NCBI GenBank assembly: GCA_022836615.1
Contig: MU405218.1
Location: forward strand, 186,001-250,000
Reading direction: 5' to 3'
From: Annulohypoxylon bovei var. microspora
Lineage: Eukaryota; Ascomycota; Sordariomycetes; Xylariales; Hypoxylaceae
DNA length: 64,000 bases
This document shows positions 32,832 through 44,071 of the stretch, in pieces (the stretch's first letter is position 1; every line of letters starts with the position of its first letter). Below the pieces are notes generated by a model. The model saw only the letters and a program-made list of their open reading frames with translations, had not been told where the DNA came from and ran no database searches. Both the position numbers and the translations under genes were made by a program.

Positions 32832-34340
32832 ATGAGCAATCTTTACGACGTTATCATTGCAGGCGCCGGGCCCATCGGGCTCTTCCTGGCCTGCGAACTC
32901 CAGATGGCGGGCACCTCTGTGCTAGTGCTAGAGCGCGACGCTTCTCCTGAATCACCCTACAAGATCATGCCCCTCGGACTACGAGGCCTCAACACGATCT
33001 CGTTGGAGACCTTCTACCGCCGCGACCTGATGCACAAGGTCACCAAGAGCGAGCGCCCGAAATTCTTCAAGTCAAAGGATGGCTTCACATTCGGCGGCCA
33101 TTTCGCCGGCATAGTCCTGAACGCCCAGAAGCTCGACATGGCTGAGCACAAGTACCGCCTGCCTAACCCGGCTCTGACCCCCAACGGCACCCTCCTAGAA
33201 ACTCTCGACAAGGCGTTCACGGAGAAGGCCGAAGGCTTAGGCGTTAAGATCCTCAGGGGGAAGGGCGTCACAGCCCTGTCACAGGACGACAACAGCGTCA
33301 CCGTGGAAGCGGGAGGCGAGACGTTCAAAGGAAAGTGGCTCGTAGGCTGCGACGGCGGACGAAGCACCATCCGGAAGCTCGCAGGCTTCGAATTCGTCGG
33401 GACGGAGCCAGAGTGCACCGGCTACGCGGTCTTGGGCGACATGGACCAGCCCGGAGTGTTGCAGCAAGGATTCTACCCCGGCGAGAGCGGCATGTACATC
33501 ACCGGACACGCGGGCACCCTGTTCCTCCTGGACTTCGACGGCGGCGCGTACGACCGCACGAAGGAGATCACGCCGGCGCACCTCAACGAGGTGATCGCGC
33601 GCGTCACCGGCACCGACGTCAAGGTCGCCAAGCTGCACAACGCGTCCACCTTCACCGACCGCTCCATGCAGGCGACCAGCTACCGGCGGGGCCGCGTGCT
33701 CGTCGCCGGCGACGCCGCCCACATCCACTCGCCGCTCGGCGCGCAGGGCCTGAACCTCGGGCTCGGCGACGCCTTCAACCTCGGCTGGAAGCTGGCCGCC
33801 ACCATCAGGTCGGGCGACGCGGACCTGGCGCTGCTCGACACGTACGAGACGGAGCGGATCCCGGTCGGCACCTGGGTGCTGGAGTGGACGCGCGCGCAGA
33901 TCTCGACGCTGAAGCCCGGGCTGTACGGCACGGCGCTGCGCCGCATCGTGCGCGACGTCATCGCCACGACCGACGGCAACAACATGTTCATGGACCGCGT
34001 GTGGGGGCTCTCCATGCGCTACGACCTCGGCGACGCGCACCCCGTCGTCGGCTGCAGCGTGCCGGACTTCGAGTTCGCCGACGAGTCGCGGCTGGGCCCC
34101 AAGCTGAAGGACGGCCGGGGCCTGCTCCTCGACTTCGGCGCGAACCCGGTGCTGAAGGCGCTCGCTGGGAAGTACCCGGGCCAGGTCAACTACATGAGCG
34201 AAAGCGCGAAGGAGCAGCTGGGTCTGTCCGCCGTGCTGGTTCGCCCCGATGGTATTGTTGCTTGGGCGGCCGAGGAGAAGACTGACGTGGACGCGGCTAA
34301 GGCTGTGCTGGAGAAGTGGTTTGGGCTGGGCTCGAAGTAA
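32832..34340 (+). CDS. Class A FAD-dependent monooxygenase
   Basis: 502 aa, intronless. Single-component flavin hydroxylase of the PheA/TfdB (FAD_binding_3) type: GAGPIG dinucleotide-binding motif at 11-16 within VIIAGAGPIGLFLACEL, the DG motif in GCDGGRSTIRKLAG, and the FAD-ribityl GD motif GDAAHIHSPLGAQGLNLG starting near 293. The C-terminal ~130 residues form the shorter thioredoxin-like part of this group. It should use NAD(P)H and O2 to hydroxylate or epoxidise an aromatic or polyketide-like substrate; related enzymes occur in aromatic catabolism, rifampicin inactivation and secondary metabolism. Third positions become almost uniformly G/C from about 33,300 onward, unlike the 5' part and the flanks. 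No pathway partner is adjacent. Confidence 0.93.
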   Translation: MSNLYDVIIAGAGPIGLFLACELQMAGTSVLVLERDASPESPYKIMPLGLRGLNTISLETFYRRDLMHKVTKSERPKFFKSKDGFTFGGHFAGIVLNAQKLDMAEHKYRLPNPALTPNGTLLETLDKAFTEKAEGLGVKILRGKGVTALSQDDNSVTVEAGGETFKGKWLVGCDGGRSTIRKLAGFEFVGTEPECTGYAVLGDMDQPGVLQQGFYPGESGMYITGHAGTLFLLDFDGGAYDRTKEITPAHLNEVIARVTGTDVKVAKLHNASTFTDRSMQATSYRRGRVLVAGDAAHIHSPLGAQGLNLGLGDAFNLGWKLAATIRSGDADLALLDTYETERIPVGTWVLEWTRAQISTLKPGLYGTALRRIVRDVIATTDGNNMFMDRVWGLSMRYDLGDAHPVVGCSVPDFEFADESRLGPKLKDGRGLLLDFGANPVLKALAGKYPGQVNYMSESAKEQLGLSAVLVRPDGIVAWAAEEKTDVDAAKAVLEKWFGLGSK

Positions 34341-36062
34341 GGGGCGCTGTGTGAGCGTTGTGTCGCTTTGTTGTACTAACATATACCCATTTTGGATCTA
34401 GCGTTTAAGCATCTCCCCTTTAGAATATGGTATTAATCCCATCTTGATTTAAACAATTTCATGCCAAACGAATCTCTGCTACGTGTGAAGTTAATTGTAT
34501 GTTGTCTTGGCACACTTAGGGTCATGTCTAACCTTGAATCGAAGACACTATTCCACTGTATCCCTTTTTTTTTTTTTAGTCACCAATTCAACTTGAAGCC
34601 ATCGTGGATTGAATTGATTAATTAATTGTAGAGTTTAGACCCATTGCTAAGAACTACTAATATTTTCAATGGTATTCTTAATAGTAGCCGGAGAGTGCCC
34701 AATGGGTGAGGCGGCCTATAACCCCCTTTCTAACCCTTTACTTCGTAATAATAAGGGTAAACGACGCCAAGGTCAGAGGCCCCTGAATCCTAATACATTA
34801 ATTTCAATTCAGGTTAAGAAATTTACATAACATTTATCTTTGGCACAAAAGCATCTTAACTGCATTGGAAACTGACTTCCGGTTGTTATCCTTTTCGATT
34901 CATTGGGGCCAAAAGTTTCGCACATCTGTTAATGGGCCAAAGCCGTGTGAGTTGAAGTATATACGCACTGTATAACGTGTTTCTCTAGTGATTAAGCTGC
35001 CTAGACTTTGGTAGTTATCCACTAAAATATAGTAGACAAATCACTATTTAGTTTAAGTTTTAGCTAAGGTTAATACAGTATTAATATATTGATTATTTGA
35101 TTCCGCACTGGGCAAGAAAAAGTGGCTGATTACGGTGCGCGAAACTTTTAACACCAATCTTCGTACTGTATCAGCTTTAAGCTAAGTTCCAAGCCTAATA
35201 GCGATCTCCGCGTTAAGGTTTAGTGGATTACTACTATAACCCCGAGGTACTCAGCCCCTAAAACAAGGCTTTTTACAGTGCACAAAAGTGTTGATTTACA
35301 CGGTCTTCGACCCATAATCCGATGTGTGGGATATATTGAGTACATCATATTATGTAGTCTTATGCCTATGTCTTAGATGTAGATAGGGTGCTCATTAACC
35401 ACCATGTCTTTTCCAATCACCTCGCCCTCTAGGTAGTGGCGATGCTCTCGAGTAGGGGAGTTTTCAGGAGGCTTAGAAGGGTTCAAGCGTTAATTGTCAA
35501 GGGGTAATAGTGGAGCACCATCCCCTAACATTAATGGTCTGGATATCCCACTACGCTTCTCTACGAGCATCATAGTATAGCAAACAAAGGCACCGAAGCA
35601 ACTGTTGAAATTACGTCACAGGGGGAAAACATCGATTGAGGAAAGCTGTCTTACAACAGAGATCTGTCCATGGCAGTCAACAGACAGAAAATCACCCCGG
35701 GTCTGAGTATCAACGAACAATAGTCGCGATAGGCTAGCTACTAGTAAACCACCCTTCCCTAACCCTCGAACTTGAAGACCGCCAACAAGCACATAGTTCA
35801 TAGCCCCAGTCGCCTCAGAGTCAAGTTCCATGAGAAACTGGCGCGACACAGAGAGAAACAGGGAGACTTAAAAGGAAAAACGAAACCATAGACTAGGAGC
35901 TAGTCCTGTAAAAGCAAAGACACAAGTGTATGCAAATCGACTGTTGCGACCATGATAACCTATCGCCGTTCTCATCAAACTCCTCCACCAGCATTGCCCA
36001 CAGCTTCCAGGCTAGGGTTAGACAACTCGGACTAGCCATCTGGGATTGCTCTGATCAGAGCA
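34341..36062. other. Intergenic, no gene supported
   Basis: 1.7 kb of mostly AT-rich DNA, with an oligo-T run at 34566-34578. A 77-codon minus-strand frame at 35616-35849 has no signal beyond being open, so I leave it out. Confidence 0.45.
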
Positions 36063-36826
36063 TCACCACAAATGTCGACGTTGATCGTCTTGATTGTCAG
36101 ATGGCCAGGCAGGCGCATTCCACGAGCCGAAGCCTTGACTAGCGTCGTGGGAACTTGAATGTTCCTGAGGGTCCTCACTGTGCTGTTGCTCTTGCTGCGG
36201 CTCTTGCTGTTGGGGCTGCGTGGGAGTAGTAAAGTAAGGATCAGACTCATCCACGTCACCTCCGTTAAGTTGTTCGAGCTCGTTGCGGAGTTTCGTCATC
36301 CACTGTCCTCGAATCTCGTCCACCAGCTCCGTGGTCATTTTGGGATGCGTCTCGGGCGTGGGCATTCCCATAGGGGGTGATGGTTGGTCTCGCACCACAA
36401 TGGCTGGCTGCGAGAAAGCCAGGCTGTCGTCCGACTTAGGGGTAACCGAGACGGGATACGCATCCACTATTTCCTCATGAGACACCTGGGAACGGCGGGA
36501 GGAGGTGTTCGCGGCACGATTGTCGCTGTCCTTGCCCTGGTCGAGCAACACCACGATCAGATTGTTCAAGACATGGCGGTGTAGGTCGGCGATAGAATCA
36601 TCAGAGCTGATGTAATTGAACACCTTCGCAGGTTAGAACGTGCTGATACCTCATGACGATGAGCAAGGTAAGTACTTACGACTTCCAACACCTTGGCTGC
36701 TAGTACTCGTTCGTTCAGGGAGTTGAGCTTCTTCTCAAAGAAGGCACGAAGCATGGCCTTATCCGCGTCTTTAGCTTTGGCCGCGTTCAACAGGCCGTTG
36801 ACCAGTTGAAGACCAAGTTTTGCCAT
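36063..36826 (-). CDS. Unknown protein with helical N-terminus and Gln-rich tail
   Basis: Two exons, 36826-36680 and 36623-36063, joined over a 56-bp intron (GTAAGT donor, TTCTAAC branch, AAG acceptor) to give 235 aa. The N-terminal ~70 residues are predicted helical (MAKLGLQLVNGLLNAAKAKD, RAFFEKKLNSLNERVLAAKV), then VFNYISSDDSIADLHRHVLN. The middle is Ser/Pro-rich; the C-terminus has PTQPQQQEPQQEQQHSEDPQ-like low complexity. A CAG|GTAAGTACTC donor near 37226 indicates a spliced 5' leader upstream. I do not recognise a domain, and no neighbour suggests a role. Confidence 0.6.
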
Positions 36827-38068
36827 GGCGACGGTCTTTAAGAGAAGTAGCGTTAGCAAGCCGCATTTTCAACGACGAATTGAATATGAGTAAAAAATAA
36901 AATGGTGGAAGAGGTTCAAGTTTCGCTCGTTGTATTTTATTGTAATATTCGCGATCGCGAAACGCGAAACAGCAAGTTATCAATACGTATATGGGTAGGG
37001 AAGTCGCGTTCAAGGAAGACCACAGATATGCTTACATGACAGGTTGGAATGGGCAATGACAAGTCGACGATAGGAAACAGCGAACTAGAAAGGGGGTAGA
37101 TGGGAGAAGGGGGTGATAGAACGCGTTGGAATTCAGTATGAGCCAATTTACATACGTGTACGCGTACGATGTGGCAAGGAAGGTGTAGCGCGAGCGAAAG
37201 GGCAGCGAAATAATTGAATTAGAGTACTTACCTGACAATTAATGTTCGAGAAAAGAATTAGACACTGGTTTGGAAACGCGACGATTTACAGTCAAGGAGA
37301 ACGAACGAACGAAGAACCAAGCGTAGATGTAAAGGTAGTTAAGGAAGTCTCGCGTCCCAGAGTGGTTGAGAGAAGGAAGAGATCTGGAGTTCTACTACAA
37401 GGTGTTGTACGCAGAGAAACCCCAAGGTTTGTTGTTGCGTGGAAGGAACTAAGTGTTGGCCTAACCTAGAGGGTTTGGGTTCTAGCTGTTATGTGCGTAT
37501 TTTGTATTTGGGCGAGTGCTGTTTGGGATATTCTACGATATTTGGCTCCTTCCTTATTCTCAGGGGTTCCTCGAGAGATCGAGACTCGACAATGGAACTT
37601 GTGGGTCAGGCTTCCAAAAAGCTTCTAGGCCTCTCTCAAGTTCCAGGGACCTTTTTGATACAGAGTAAGCCATGCTAGAAATCATCACAGTTAGTAGATA
37701 CGCACTATAAGAACGATATGAAGCTACGATACTAATAAAGGCCTGTAAGAAAGAATCAAGACCACCTGGGCAGTCTACTTGGTTAAAAGATCATGAATTC
37801 ATGAATGTCTACAGTCCTCGTCATTTCAGTATTTCTAAAACTTCTCATAATATTTAATGCCTGTCCATATATCTTCCTTGTAACATTGTATATTCATGAA
37901 ACATAGTTAGCTACCTACCTGTAGTTAATATTAATTCATCTTTGTTTGGTTCTCAAAATCTATCATTGCTGCTTTGTTTTTCCTTCATTTCACACGTAAG
38001 AATTGAGAAAGAAAATCATGGCCATAGTTAATATATACTCCCACGGTCTTCTCATGCCAGAAATATTT
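36827..38068. other. Intergenic, leader of upstream gene and spacer
   Basis: The part up to about 37,290 is probably 5' untranslated DNA of the minus-strand gene, including a leader intron donor. The rest is AT-rich spacer; no gene is supported. Confidence 0.45.
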
Positions 38069-38992
38069 TCATACCTCAGTCGCTTTGGTGATAACATCCA
38101 ACAGCACTTCCGTCTCCTTGTCATGCAAGAACGGGCTGTGAGCGCAGTCAAGTTCCACAACCGTAGCACCCGCAGCAGCAGCTCGTTCGTACTGTTTCTC
38201 AGGTGGGACAATCTTATCCTTTTTGCACACCACATAAGTCTTAGGAGCCCGGATGTCAGATGCTGCGATTGATCTTTCGGTAGTATCGTAGGAGCTCTCG
38301 CTCTGCCACACTATCATCTGGAGAGCATGTTTTTGCCTCGACTCCTCAACATCGTCGTAGAAAAACATCCGGGCCATTTCCTCGGGAACAGGTCGCTTTT
38401 TATACTGTAAAGGGTCAGCAAGCTGATTTAATCTGTCTCGAAAATATTTCCCATTCTCGTTGCCAATAGCAAGGCTTCCAAATTATAAAAGGGGTATTTC
38501 GAACATATGATAACCCTAATTAAAAAAGGGGGGCGGGGGTGAGGCAGGGGGGTGAAGAGTAAAGAAAAAAGTTCTTACATCTGTCCAGCCTGGAGGAAAC
38601 GGTATTGGCTTGTCGGGGCGACCGTGCTCAGGCTCGATGAGCGAGGCGATATACACGATGCTAATAATACCGCCTTGAAGCCCCTGAGCCGCGCGGTCCT
38701 CGAGCGTAAGGCCGGCAGCAGCCCCTGTTGCGATGATGCCAGCGAAACTATGCGCGACCACGGCTATCTTGCGGCCCTGTTCCAGGAGCGGGCGAAGGTA
38801 TTCGCGGATCTGATCCGTAGCATCAATGTACGTTTTGTCGTCTATAGAGTCGTCGCAGCCGGTTGTGACCATCTGCGGCGCTAGGACGGTGTACCCACTA
38901 CTCCGGAGCGGGTCGATTAGGGATCGGTAGTGCAACGGGATGTGCCATGCTCCATGGAGGAGGAGGATCGTCGGTTTCTCTTGCGCTGCCAT
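38069..38992 (-). CDS. Alpha/beta hydrolase
   Basis: Two exons, 38992-38579 and 38404-38069, 249 aa. The start has the oxyanion-region block ILLLHGAWHIPLHY; the nucleophile elbow is VVAHSFAGI, in which Ala replaces Gly on both sides of the usual GxSxG; the C-terminal CAHSPFLHDKE supplies the catalytic histidine. KDKIVPPEKQ is the typical segment before it. The size and layout match the small plant-esterase-like family (salicylate/methyl-ester esterases, EstC) common in fungi. The 174-bp intron has a GTAAGA donor and a TTTACAG acceptor. It should be a soluble esterase or lyase with unknown substrate. Confidence 0.85.
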
Positions 38993-41115
38993 CTTTGAGC
39001 AAAGTAGGTGTATAGTGTTAAGATTGATTATATGGCGACCGACTTCAGAGCAAAATAAAGAGGCTAATCAGAGTAATTTATAAAAATCCAATAATTGGAC
39101 TCATATATAGAATGAGTGACGACGCAAAGCACTAGAGTGCCCTAAGAATCGTACTCTTGATTACAGCGTCTCTAGTCAAAGCTCCTCTTATTGGTTGGGT
39201 CGTATGAGTTACCATACGAAGGGGCTTGGTGTAATAGGGATGCGAAACGTGATTGGCTAAAGACCGGATTCTTAACCGAAAATGGTAACTAGGACTATTG
39301 ACGGCTGACTTGGTTTCACTTCGTGCTATAGAAGATATATAGTCTAGCTGAATAGCTAGAATCCTCTCGGGGCTCGAGAGCAATTTATAGACTGAGCTAC
39401 TGCTGCGCCCCTTGACTGTTTGTAGTATAGCAGTTTGTCCCGAGTGGAGAACTTCCGAGTAGACCACTATGAGAAGGGTGAGACCTGCACCAACAATGGG
39501 TCTTGCAGTAACATAGCTTGAAGAAGAGGAAGAGGCACATAAAATAGAGGCATTTATTCGCCACTATTATTATCAGCAGAAGCGCTCCATATAAAAGTAA
39601 CCAAGTGCCATATCTCATACGGTTGATATCAACTCATATTTCTATCATTGACCCACTACTATGCGAAGTTCGTATATTGTCCTACTAGTATAATTCTCAC
39701 CCTTCTAACCCCTGTTCAGAGTCTGTATCGGAATCATCTATACATATTTTTGCCCTGTAACAGCCGCTTTCCATGATCTTAAATGTCCAAATTCTCATTG
39801 TCAACAATAGAACACGTTCCATAGCTTATTCGTGAGTATACCCCGTTCAATTGTTAGGAGGAAATTGGTTGTCGAAATTAGTTGCATAGTCGTTTGTACC
39901 CAGGCCTTCTCCCAATTGCTGCCTCATATTTTGAACACATTAAGGACAGCTGAACAGTCGTCAAGGAACAAGGAGACGCATTGCCTAAACCTAACTAAAA
40001 TGGTTATTCTAGTTTTAAACCACTTTATTTCGCAGGTATAAATTACCTATTGTGAAGTTCCTGTATGTCAAAATTAATGCAAACAGCTGTCAGGGCCTAG
40101 CGTGCGGAGCTGCCTAGCAGCGCCCCACCGGCAAGCTACCAGCTGTATATATAAAGGGGCCAAAGGCCCCAAGAGTTTAGAAAAGGATTAGGCGTTAATA
40201 ATCTCACATATCTACCTACTAGCGAGCCTCTAGCGAGCCTCTTGCACTCCAGCCTCTCACTCTATGACACAGCCATAAACTACGGGCCTGCCCATGACAA
40301 CAGCAAAATGAGCATTGTAATTGTAATTGACACAGGGACCATCATCGCGGCGTCTTTTTTCTTGGTGCCAGGTTTAAGTCGATTTACTTCTATTTTAGAT
40401 TTGTGATGTAAATAAAACTGGGTGAAGGGGAGATATGAAAATATTTATATTCGATAACCACTTCAAACACTTATCCATTACTAGCGTAAATGCCCATCAG
40501 GCAATTCAAATACAGTTCTTAAGCCCTCATGTTCCTACATGATGATAGGAGAGCACTCTAAAGTTACGCCAGTTAAAAGACTGACAAATAATATGTTCTA
40601 GGTTAGAAGAGTCGGAAGGGTACCTCGATTAGATTCTAACTAAAGAATTCTTAATGTAATACTTCGGTCTATAACGTCAGAAATACAGAGTTGAACTGCT
40701 TTAAATAAAATCTTCGGTAATAGTATTATAATCACCATCTCGTCTCAGTAAAGACCCAGTTGTGTAATGTCTTCTATATTAGGTAAGCAATCATAAGATA
40801 TTTATGCCACAAGCCTTATTTGAAAATAGTACGTTGCTATAAAGATGATAGCCACCAAGTTCGATAATTCAAGATGGTCTTACTAATAGGTCGAAAGCCA
40901 CGAGGTTACTGCTAGCGAGGCTTAGAATAAGCTTTGTTGAGGTCTCCTTATTGACGCCGTGAGCTTCAAAGTATAAACTTAGATACCAAGCGTAAGATAA
41001 ATTGTTAAATGATTTGCGTATAAATATCTACTAGATGGGACGGGGGACGTAGGATGTCCTTTGGGGAGTTCATTACTCTGCTTCCATAGCTTCAAGTAGT
41101 ATCACTATAACTAAG
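38993..41115. other. Intergenic with a solo LTR
   Basis: Non-coding apart from the solo LTR at 40088-40299. The rest is AT-rich; no gene supported. Confidence 0.45.
40088..40299. mobile_element. Solo LTR of a retrotransposon
   Basis: A 212-bp sequence that begins TGTCAGGGCC and ends CCCATGACA, so its ends are the TG...CA inverted termini of an LTR. It is flanked on both sides by the same five bases, ACAGC (40083-40087 and 40300-40304), the duplication left by integrase. A TATA-like TATATATAAAGGGG lies at about 40147-40160, in the position of an LTR promoter. No internal retrotransposon genes are present, so this is the product of LTR-LTR recombination. Ty1/copia or Ty3/gypsy origin cannot be told. 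Confidence 0.88.
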
Positions 41116-41685
41116 ATGTATCGACTCGCTCGCGCCAGCTCGGTCGTGAAATTTCTGACTACCCCAAATTATGTCAACTGGATAAGCAGACGAGAACAAT
41201 TCTCTTCCGCGGCCAAAAATGGACCATCATCATACTCTTCATTTACCGCGAAAGGCGCAATTCCGGCTTGGAGGGCATTCGATCGCCGGACGACGGAACA
41301 AACTAGAGATGGCATGCCCATCGAAGATTGGCACAAGGGCGTCTATAGCCATTATATCGACGCCCAGCTTAAAAAAATAGGACAGGCTGAGCACTTGGCG
41401 CGCCTGCAGCACATGCACAGTCGGGTCCTCCGCATACGCAACACACTCGACAGAGAGATCGACGAGTGCGATGAAGGTGAAGATGGGGCGCACGAGGCCG
41501 GATGTCGGCATTATAAGCAATTCGCGGAGTGGAGTCTCGAGGTGATATCGGGTCGCATCGCCGAGGTGGAAGCGTACAAGCGTGAATTCAAGGCCGCGGA
41601 GGAAGAACGAAATCCACCTGTGAGTAATGGGACACTACCTTCGGAGGGGGATTGGAAAGCGGTTGGACTTCCACCAAAACAATGA
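41116..41685 (+). CDS. Unknown protein, probably mitochondrial
   Basis: 189 aa, single exon. The first ~40 residues are rich in Arg/Ser/Ala without acidic residues (MYRLARASSVVKFLTTPNYV), as in a mitochondrial presequence. The rest is charged and probably largely helical (AEHLARLQHMHSRVLRIRNT; RIAEVEAYKREFKAAEEERN), suggesting a coiled coil. I do not recognise the family. It is convergent with BUD23, 127 bp apart. The coherent composition and length make a real gene likely. Confidence 0.6.
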   Translation: MYRLARASSVVKFLTTPNYVNWISRREQFSSAAKNGPSSYSSFTAKGAIPAWRAFDRRTTEQTRDGMPIEDWHKGVYSHYIDAQLKKIGQAEHLARLQHMHSRVLRIRNTLDREIDECDEGEDGAHEAGCRHYKQFAEWSLEVISGRIAEVEAYKREFKAAEEERNPPVSNGTLPSEGDWKAVGLPPKQ

Positions 41686-41812
41686 GGATATCAACAGGGG
41701 GACAGGATAGACGATGATATGTATATGATAGAAGGTTGAATGTATTTTCCGATCAAGACCAACCCTAGAACTCCGTAGCGCCGCGCAATGCAATAAGGGT
41801 ATCGCTCTAAGT

Positions 41813-42753
41813 CTAGAAAGCAACCCGCCTCTTGCGTCCGGTGTACTTGGATGTCGCCTTGACAACCTTCCCTTTCCGTTCCATCTGCTCCTTCTTCTTG
41901 ACGATCCACGCCTTGCTCCCCTTTTTGATCTCGCCCTTACCGCTGCGGACGCCGTGCCTCGAGTCCAGCACATCAACACCGTCCATGCCCTTCACGACCC
42001 CTGTAATATCGCCCCCGTTCCCGTCGAGGTTGCCGCCGCCCACCGTCAGCACCAGATAGACCTTGACGTTCTTGGTCTCGGGGTCGTCCTCGAGCAGGCC
42101 GGCACCAAACCCCGCCTTGACAGCAGCGCCGGTGATCATCTTCTTCTGCTCGTCGTTCTTGGGGTAGAACTGGCAGACGGCCCTGCCGCCCCTCTTCAGG
42201 CTCGCGTACAGGCCGTTGAAGAAGCGCGACAGCCGGCCCTGGGGCGACACGTCGCTGGTCTCGGCGTTGCACAGCCACTGGATGGCGCTGATGCTGACGG
42301 CGGCGTCGAAGGCGCCCGCGCGGAACGGCACGCCCTGCCCGATGTCCGCCAGAAGCAGGTCGCCCTCCACGTCCCGCTGCAGCGCCACGTCGAGCATCGA
42401 CGCCGACACGTCCATCCCGATCCACACGTGCGGCCCGCCCTCGTCGGGGGGTGTCGCGGACAGGATCTCGCCTGATAGACCGCTGCCGCAGCCGACGTCG
42501 AGGATGAGGGAGGGCGAGGATAGGTCGAGGAGTTCGAGGGCCCGGTTCGTCATGGAGGCCTGGATGTTCTGGATGCGCGAGGAAGTGGTGTATTTGCGCG
42601 CTTCGGAGTCATTGTAGTGGACGTCGGCGGACCTTGATAAGCGGGATGGTTAGATGGGACCTCAATGACGATATTATCTTTTGGTGGTGATGGTGGGGGT
42701 TTAGAGGGGTTATTTTGGTTATTGACATACAGTGTGTCCTCTGGCCGCGACAT
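41813..42753 (-). CDS. BUD23: 18S rRNA (guanine-N7)-methyltransferase Bud23
   Basis: Methylates a guanosine of 18S rRNA with S-adenosylmethionine during small-subunit maturation, with Trm112 as partner. Two exons: 42753-42731 (23 bp) and 42632-41813; 280 aa. The start MSRPED is typical of the family. The SAM-binding block LDVGCGSGLSGE is near 52-63 and SISAIQWLCNAE is a family signature. The C-terminus is the conserved basic tail (SKAWIVKKKEQMERKGK, then KYTGRKRRVAF) needed for ribosome binding. The 98-bp intron uses GTATGT ... CAAG. Intact. Confidence 0.96.
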
Positions 42754-43264
42754 GTTGCAATTGTTTTGTTGTTGATCGTAACTTATTCAGTTTAATACCA
42801 AACAATACTATGTACAGAGTTGCCGAGTCCAATTATGTTCAGAAATGCTTGGTCGGTGGTGTTATTGGATAATGAATCGCATTTCCAATTGCTTGTGATG
42901 CGACAACGAACTTTTCTGTGGAGACATACTTCATACATCCTTATCGTTATCGATCTAGAAAGCTATGGGAAATCTTCGGTTCCCAACCCACGGGAATGTA
43001 AACCTAAACAGATTTGACCAATAGGAGAATTAGGGTAATCTAATTACCGTTTCCGTCATCGAATAATACGGAAGGCCACGCTTTCAGTCGCGTCACTTGG
43101 TCCAAGCAATTTCATTTTCGCAAAAGGGACAAGGTTCCAAGATTTCATGAATCGAAATGTTACCCTTAAACAGCAACCACCTTCACTTCTCATTTCCTCT
43201 ACCTGTACTATACATATGATGAGATCATCAAGATCATCATAGCTGCTGCATTGTAATTGTAAAC
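42754..43264. promoter_or_regulatory. Divergent promoter between BUD23 and SVP26
   Basis: 511 bp between two divergent start codons; should hold both promoters. No clear motif is identified. Confidence 0.4.
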
Positions 43265-44071
43265 ATGTGGATTCTACCTCTCGTCGGTTATCTCGGCTCC
43301 ATTGTGGGCTTTTGCTTCTTAACTTTGGCCATAGGTACAATCTCTTCATTATACTGTTCACGTTGTTGACTTCCTATTTCGGGAATGTAGGAACTCGAGT
43401 TGCTAATATACGGCTCATCTATAGCTTCCGGTCTTTACTATCTCTCAGAACTCGTCGAGGAACATACCGTTATCGCGAAAAAGCTTCTCACAAAACTCAT
43501 CTACTCCGTTATTACCCTTCAAGTTATATTATGTGTTATCGATGGCTTCCCTTTGACTTTGACTATAATGGGTGTTGTGTCGCATTTAATATACCTGGGT
43601 AATATGCGACGCTTCCCGTTCGTGAAGCTATCGGATCCCTTGTTCATTGCTTCGTGTGGTACGTTACTTGCATGGATTCGGCCGGCCGAGGCGAAAGTTC
43701 GTGGTTTGCTGACAATATCACGTGTAGTATTGGTTCTTGTCAACCATTATTTTTGGTTTCAACACTTCTCTGATGCGCAACACCGATCTTACTCTCGTAT
43801 GACCTCCGTCTACGACCAGCCAGATATACCAAGCTTTACCGAGATAGCCTCGTATTTCGGTTTGTGCGTATGGCTTATTCCCTTCGCCTTATTTGTCAGC
43901 CTCTCGGCTAGCGATAATGTATTACCAACAATCGGCACCGAACAATCCTCTCATGACGACGGGAAGAATAAACGTCAGGGCATGGTGAAAGTAATAGTTG
44001 ATAATGTGCTCTCGGTCATCGGAGAAGTCTCTCGGTTGGCAGGGTGGAAGAGACCAGAGGACCGCTTCTGA
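43265..44071 (+). CDS. SVP26: Svp26/Erv26/TEX261-family COPII cargo receptor
   Basis: Membrane protein of ER-Golgi vesicles that retains or exports glycosyltransferases. Three exons: 43265-43334, 43425-43658, 43728-44071; 215 aa. The N-terminus MWILPLVGYLGSIVGFCFLT and the following ASGLYYLSELVEEHTVIAKK are the family's hallmark; four hydrophobic segments follow, including LIYSVITLQVILCVIDGFPL and VLVLVNHYFWFQHFSD. The second intron (69 bp, GTACGT ... TGTAG) is an exact multiple of three with no stop, so it could be read through; family alignment (SC joined to VLVLVNHY) shows it is an intron. The tail is cytosolic and Lys-rich. Confidence 0.93.

Noticed and set aside
33279..34382. Long minus-strand and plus +2 frames over the FAD monooxygenase
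   Set aside because: They result from the G/C-rich third positions of the real gene and have no family motifs.
35616..35849. 77-codon minus-strand open frame
   Set aside because: No splice signals, conserved features or neighbours support it.
39370..39415. A-box-like TAGCTCAGTC on the minus strand
   Set aside because: No credible B box or cloverleaf follows; the downstream hairpin is not tRNA-like.
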